Shown here: positions 60,917-64,000 of the stretch, piece by piece
How the letters are laid out: every line of letters starts with the position of its first letter
Position numbering within the stretch: position 1 is the first letter of the stretch
Assembly: GCA_965230065.1 (NCBI GenBank)
Contig: OZ245942.1
Coordinates: 4,650,001-4,714,000, forward strand
Direction: 5' to 3'
Origin: G965230065 sp965230065
Lineage (GTDB): Bacteria > Bacteroidota > Bacteroidia > Cytophagales > Cyclobacteriaceae
DNA length: 64,000 nucleotides
Notes under the pieces: generated by a model
What the model was told of the DNA's origin: nothing
What the model saw: the letters and a program-made list of their open reading frames with translations, nothing else
The model's database searches: none
Program-made: the position numbers and the translations under genes

Positions 60917-61855
60917 ATGAGTGAGCAGAAAGACCAACCCGGAAACACTAGCCTGGCCAAAGTGAGTCGTATTGGCCTGAATGACAGGAAAGATAATGTA
61001 CCGCTGCAAGTATTAACTGAAGAAGACTGGGGTTTCTGGCAGCAGAATGGATACGTTATTATCCATGATGCGGTTCCGGGAGAAAACATAGATGCAGTTG
61101 TCAATATGATCTGGCAGTTTGAAGAGAAAGACCCAAATGACCCGGCTACCTGGTACAGGCCTCCCAGACGGGATATTCAGATGACGGAATTGAGGAATTC
61201 GGGCATGGTGGAAGTGTACAACCATCCGGCCTTGTGGAATAACCGTCAGTATCCCAAAGTATATGATGCTTTTGTTGATATTTGGGGTACTGATAAACTA
61301 TGGGTTACCATTGACCGCGCTAACCTCAACCTGCCTGTTCGCCCTGGCAGCGAGTTCAAAGGTTTTATCCATTGGGATATTGACACCTCTTTGACACCCA
61401 GGCCCGTGAATGTGCAGGGCGTGCTTTCCCTTTCTGATACAACCGAAGAAACAGGAGGTTTTCAGTGCATTCCCGAATTGTACCTCAACTTTGACGAATG
61501 GGTAAAAACCCAGCCAGCTGACCGAGATCCTTTTATGCCTGATATTTCGGGGTTTAATATTGAAAAAGTAATTACAAAGAAAGGTGATTTACTGATATGG
61601 AACAGTATGTTGGCGCATGGCATCCGGCCCAATCACTCTTCCCGGCCCCGTTTGGCGCAATATATTTCCATGATGCCGGCCCAGGAAGATAATGAAGAAC
61701 TCCGGCAATGGCGTATACGGTCCTGGAAAAATAAAATCCCTCCTGATGGTTATGCGTTTCCCGGCGACCCCCGAAACTGGGAGCAACAAAATGCTGAAAC
61801 GGCAAAGCTTACCCCGCTGGGAGAAAAGCTACTGGGCCTGAAAAAATGGGAATAA
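60917..61855 (+). CDS. phytanoyl-CoA dioxygenase (PhyH) family Fe(II)/2-oxoglutarate oxygenase
   Basis: 312 aa from ATG 60917 (MSEQKDQPGN); an upstream in-frame ATG at 60863 adds 18 non-conserved residues and lies before the likely transcription start. Double-stranded beta-helix oxygenase: LTEEDWGFWQQNGYVIIHDA, FKGFIHWDIDTSLTP with the H-x-D iron ligands, VNVQGVLSLSDTTEETGGFQ, and the distal His and Arg in SMLAHGIRPNHSSRPRLAQ. It hydroxylates an unknown small molecule. It is divergent from the DUF3500/isomerase/dehydratase genes and may act with them, but that is only context. Confidence 0.87.
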   Translation: MSEQKDQPGNTSLAKVSRIGLNDRKDNVPLQVLTEEDWGFWQQNGYVIIHDAVPGENIDAVVNMIWQFEEKDPNDPATWYRPPRRDIQMTELRNSGMVEVYNHPALWNNRQYPKVYDAFVDIWGTDKLWVTIDRANLNLPVRPGSEFKGFIHWDIDTSLTPRPVNVQGVLSLSDTTEETGGFQCIPELYLNFDEWVKTQPADRDPFMPDISGFNIEKVITKKGDLLIWNSMLAHGIRPNHSSRPRLAQYISMMPAQEDNEELRQWRIRSWKNKIPPDGYAFPGDPRNWEQQNAETAKLTPLGEKLLGLKKWE

Positions 61856-62256
61856 ATAAAGTCCTGTGATTTTTTTTCATGTAAGAAGTTGTCTTTAAGT
61901 GATGCTTCCTGAAGGCATTAATGCTTTTTATGGGGAACTGGTACAACCTCATTTGTTTATTTTTAATTGTTTATTCTGGTGAAATACTGGAAATCGCCTG
62001 AAATTCCATCAGGTTTATTTTTTTTATGATATTCAATATTTAAAAAATAATACTGTGTTTATTTATCAAACCCCACATTGGCATAAACATAACTGATGTA
62101 ATAAAATGTACTGGTTTTGTATGTTTTTAATCTGAGCTACCCATACCTTTGAAACAGTTTCATAGTCGTTCTGAAACTAAGTATTTTAGATACTTATTTT
62201 TTAAGCTTGAGGCAGTAACGAAGGGAATTCATAGAATTTCACGAACTTTTTAGACT
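61856..62256 (+). other. 401-bp spacer after the PhyH gene
   Basis: AT-rich, no gene seen. It holds a weak terminator-like hairpin CCTGA/TCAGG followed by a T-rich run (61997-62026), a short palindrome TGAAACAGTTTCA (about 62150-62162) and AAGTAT/ATACTT (about 62179-62195). Confidence 0.4.
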
Positions 62257-62285
62257 AAAAGCCCGCAAAATTTGCGGGCTTTTTT
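62257..62285 (+). terminator. bidirectional intrinsic terminator
   Basis: AAAAGCCCGCAAA / TTTGCGGGCTTTT, a 13-bp perfect stem with A and T runs on both sides. It lies 20 bp past the stop of the PhoD-like gene and can serve both strands. Confidence 0.93.
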
Positions 62286-62304
62286 ATTGTCTTGTCATAT
62301 AGCA

Positions 62305-63792
62305 TCACATCGTTTTTTCAGAAATGGTTGCAGGTTTATCAGCTTTGTAAAGTAATTCACCGTGTTCGTCGTAAAACTCAAATACAGCGTTGGGTTTTGT
62401 ATCACCTTCAGCCGGATAAACATTGACTTTTAAAAAACCCCCTGAACGTTTTTCCTGGGAATAAGGCTGTTTGATTTGGGCTTCGGGATCGGTAGATTCG
62501 GGGTCACCGGGAAGCCTGCCAATACGGGAGTTTTGATCAATCATTGCCCCGCAACTGAATTCTTCAAAACCAGAGGGGTGTATGCTATGATATTGCCAGT
62601 GTCTGTCGCCGCAAATGATGTAAAAGTTTTTTTCCTGAAAATTATTTTCTTTCAGCCACTCAAAAAAAGCATCCCCTTCATGACGAAATCCATCCGGATT
62701 GGTATGGTTATCAGTTTTATAAGCATCATCAGGGCCTACCATTGGCGTGGGTGAAACCAGGATTTTAAATACAGCATCACTAGCCAGAAGTGTTTCTTTG
62801 AGCCATTGTCTTTGTTTTTCTCCCCAAATGCTTTTGTCAGGCCCATCAGGCATTTTATTTGGGCTGCGATAGTCCCGGCCTTCTACCATCCATATTTGTA
62901 CAAGGTTATTCAGTTTGTACGTACGATAAGTGACGGCATCTTCATTGTCAGGATCAACGATAGGTACCTGCTCTTTGAACACTTCTATCCCCAGGGCATT
63001 AGAAGGCAGATAGCCATGCCGTTCGTTATACGCTACTGTATCGCTATCATTAAAGCGGTGGTCATGGTCATCTTTTAACCAGTAGGTAGGTACCGAAGTA
63101 AGCATTTGTTGTAACCGGGGCATTGCAAATAAACGGTGCCAAAACGCCCTCATTTCATCTATGGAGTCGGCTATGCTCATGCCGGGCAGGGGTTGGTCAT
63201 AATATACATTATCCCCATTTCCTATGAAAAAGTCAGGGTTCATTTTTTGTATTGTTTCATAAGCATGAAACCCCAAAGGCGCATCATCGCCTTCGTAAGC
63301 ATCAATGCCCTGTGATGAACTTTTTCCTGCATAAAAACGGGTATAATTCATACCGGTAACCATCACAAACTGAACGGGTGTAGTAGCATCTTCGGGTGAT
63401 ATCGTTTTAAAATAATGGGGTTTGCTATTGTGTGCATCTTCTGTGTCGTGCCCATACGCCATGCGGTAGTGGTATAAAGTACCGGGTTCCAGGTTTTCAA
63501 TTTTTGCCTTGATGATATGATCGCTTACTGAGTCTGCCATGAGCCAGTCAGTTTCCAGTGTTTCGCTAAAGCTGCTGTCTTTAGATATTTGAAACTTTCC
63601 ATACCCTGCCTTTCCGGGAATATCATAACGGATGAGTGAGTCGGTGGCAGCCAGGCGGGCCTGTAAAATCACAGAAGTTTGGGTAGGCTCACCAGCCATA
63701 AGTTCATGTATGTAAATAGCGGGGGAAGGGGGAGTGCAACTATTAAGTAAGCATAAGATACTGAGCATTACTAATGGGAGGAGGTTATTCAT
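62305..63792 (-). CDS. PhoD-like alkaline phosphatase/metallophosphoesterase lipoprotein
   Basis: 495 aa. Lipoprotein signal (LLPLVMLSILCLLNSC). N-terminal PhoD-type beta-sandwich (HELMAGEPTQTSVILQARL, about 28-130), then the phosphatase domain: VMVTGMNYTRFYAG, PDFFIGNGDNVYYDQP, YWLKDDHDHRFND (His/Asp metal site), KILVSPTPMVGPDDA and FYIICGDRHWQYHSIHPSGF (His ligands). PhoD enzymes cleave phosphodiesters and phosphomonoesters with Ca/Fe. The last ten residues are ordinary. It is a single gene upstream of a terminator. Confidence 0.9.
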   Translation of the reverse strand: MNNLLPLVMLSILCLLNSCTPPSPAIYIHELMAGEPTQTSVILQARLAATDSLIRYDIPGKAGYGKFQISKDSSFSETLETDWLMADSVSDHIIKAKIENLEPGTLYHYRMAYGHDTEDAHNSKPHYFKTISPEDATTPVQFVMVTGMNYTRFYAGKSSSQGIDAYEGDDAPLGFHAYETIQKMNPDFFIGNGDNVYYDQPLPGMSIADSIDEMRAFWHRLFAMPRLQQMLTSVPTYWLKDDHDHRFNDSDTVAYNERHGYLPSNALGIEVFKEQVPIVDPDNEDAVTYRTYKLNNLVQIWMVEGRDYRSPNKMPDGPDKSIWGEKQRQWLKETLLASDAVFKILVSPTPMVGPDDAYKTDNHTNPDGFRHEGDAFFEWLKENNFQEKNFYIICGDRHWQYHSIHPSGFEEFSCGAMIDQNSRIGRLPGDPESTDPEAQIKQPYSQEKRSGGFLKVNVYPAEGDTKPNAVFEFYDEHGELLYKADKPATISEKTM

Positions 63793-63820
63793 TGAATCTT
63801 TAGGTTAGTTTAGGGTTACA

Positions 63821-63848
63821 GGTTGCCGATACAGCTTAACCGGCAACC
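63821..63848 (+). repeat. hairpin GGTTGCCG/CGGCAACC
   Basis: Perfect 8-bp inverted repeat with a 12-nt loop between the PhoD-like gene and the gene running off the right edge. No T run; it may still end the transcript of the upstream gene. Confidence 0.5.
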
Positions 63849-63897
63849 CTCAATTTTAAATGATATGGCTTACAATTATAGAAAAAATTGAGGTTGT

Positions 63898-64000
63898 TTA
63901 CATCGGGGTCATCACTTCCTTTTGCAGCCTTTTTACCAAGCGTTCACTGAAAGAGATCATTTTCATGATTTCATTCGGGCTGACCAGGCGTACATGCTTA
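63898..64000 (-). CDS. 3' end of a gene that continues beyond the right edge
   Basis: Only the last 33 codons are in the window: HVRLVSPNEIMKMISFSERL followed by VKRLQKEVMTPM and a stop at 63898. The frame is open to the right edge and the residue mix is normal for a protein. A short helical basic tail is all that can be said; the family is not recognisable. Confidence 0.5.
   Translation of the reverse strand, partial: KHVRLVSPNEIMKMISFSERLVKRLQKEVMTPM

Noticed and set aside
1..64000. CRISPR arrays, tRNA and rRNA genes
   Set aside because: Spacers were read by eye: no regularly spaced 25-40-bp repeats, and no TTCRANYC-type T-arm within a cloverleaf-sized region was found. Absence by eye is not proof; tRNAscan-SE would settle it.

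Overview
The window looks like the chromosome of a marine-type, polysaccharide-degrading member of the Bacteroidota, most likely order Cytophagales. The signs are two SusC/SusD pairs, a FecI/FecR-type sigma/anti-sigma pair, sulfatases, a GH16-like enzyme, DUF5686 and DUF3500 proteins, and TAnnTTTG-type -7 promoter boxes. Placement below phylum is inference from gene content only.

Layout. From 1 to 7.5 kb lies the end of a polysaccharide utilisation locus: a truncated SusC, SusD, two sulfatases and a GH16-like hydrolase, with intrinsic terminators between units. From 7.7 to 18.4 kb there is a second locus: ECF sigma factor, FecR anti-sigma, an STN-containing SusC and a SusD. It is followed by a separately promoted pair, an exported pyruvyl-transferase-like protein and a GH88/GH105-like hydrolase, behind a LacI-type palindrome. 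From 18.7 to 41.7 kb is mostly housekeeping: an RqcH/NFACT homologue, a metallo-beta-lactamase-fold hydrolase, a large hybrid sensor kinase with a stand-alone receiver, MiaA, a SpeD-SpeE fusion, ParE, a decayed DUF433/DUF5615 toxin-antitoxin module, an exonuclease, ParC, an intact IS982-family element with 7-bp target duplication, an OmpA/HhH pair, a DUF5686 protein and a beta-helix protein.

From 41.9 to 43.5 kb there is a probable 3' remnant of a group II intron followed by an IS110-family element. From 43.8 to 51.2 kb runs a heavy-metal efflux operon: His-rich protein, TolC-type channel, His-rich lipoprotein, RND adaptor, a Tat-type superoxide dismutase with altered active-site surroundings, and the RND pump. 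From 51.3 to 52.7 kb a PIN toxin/antitoxin pair sits between two diverged direct repeats. From 53.2 to 56.6 kb are a DUF922 protein, a sorbosone-dehydrogenase-like lipoprotein paired with a HiPIP, and a monocistronic 54-codon gene for a double-glycine-type cationic peptide. The remainder holds a solitary NuoC, a putative sugar-acid operon (enolase superfamily, sugar isomerase/epimerase, DUF3500), a divergent PhyH dioxygenase, a PhoD-like phosphatase and the end of one more gene.

How it fits together. SusC/D pairs import glycans that the sulfatases, GH16 and GH88-like enzymes trim, and the FecI/FecR pair and the palindrome suggest substrate-controlled expression. The metal operon couples periplasmic His-rich metal buffering, CBA export and superoxide removal. 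Best candidates for something new are the 54-residue peptide gene, the SOD embedded in the efflux operon, the dehydrogenase-HiPIP pair, and the repeat-flanked toxin-antitoxin cassette. No tRNA, rRNA or CRISPR array was found by eye.
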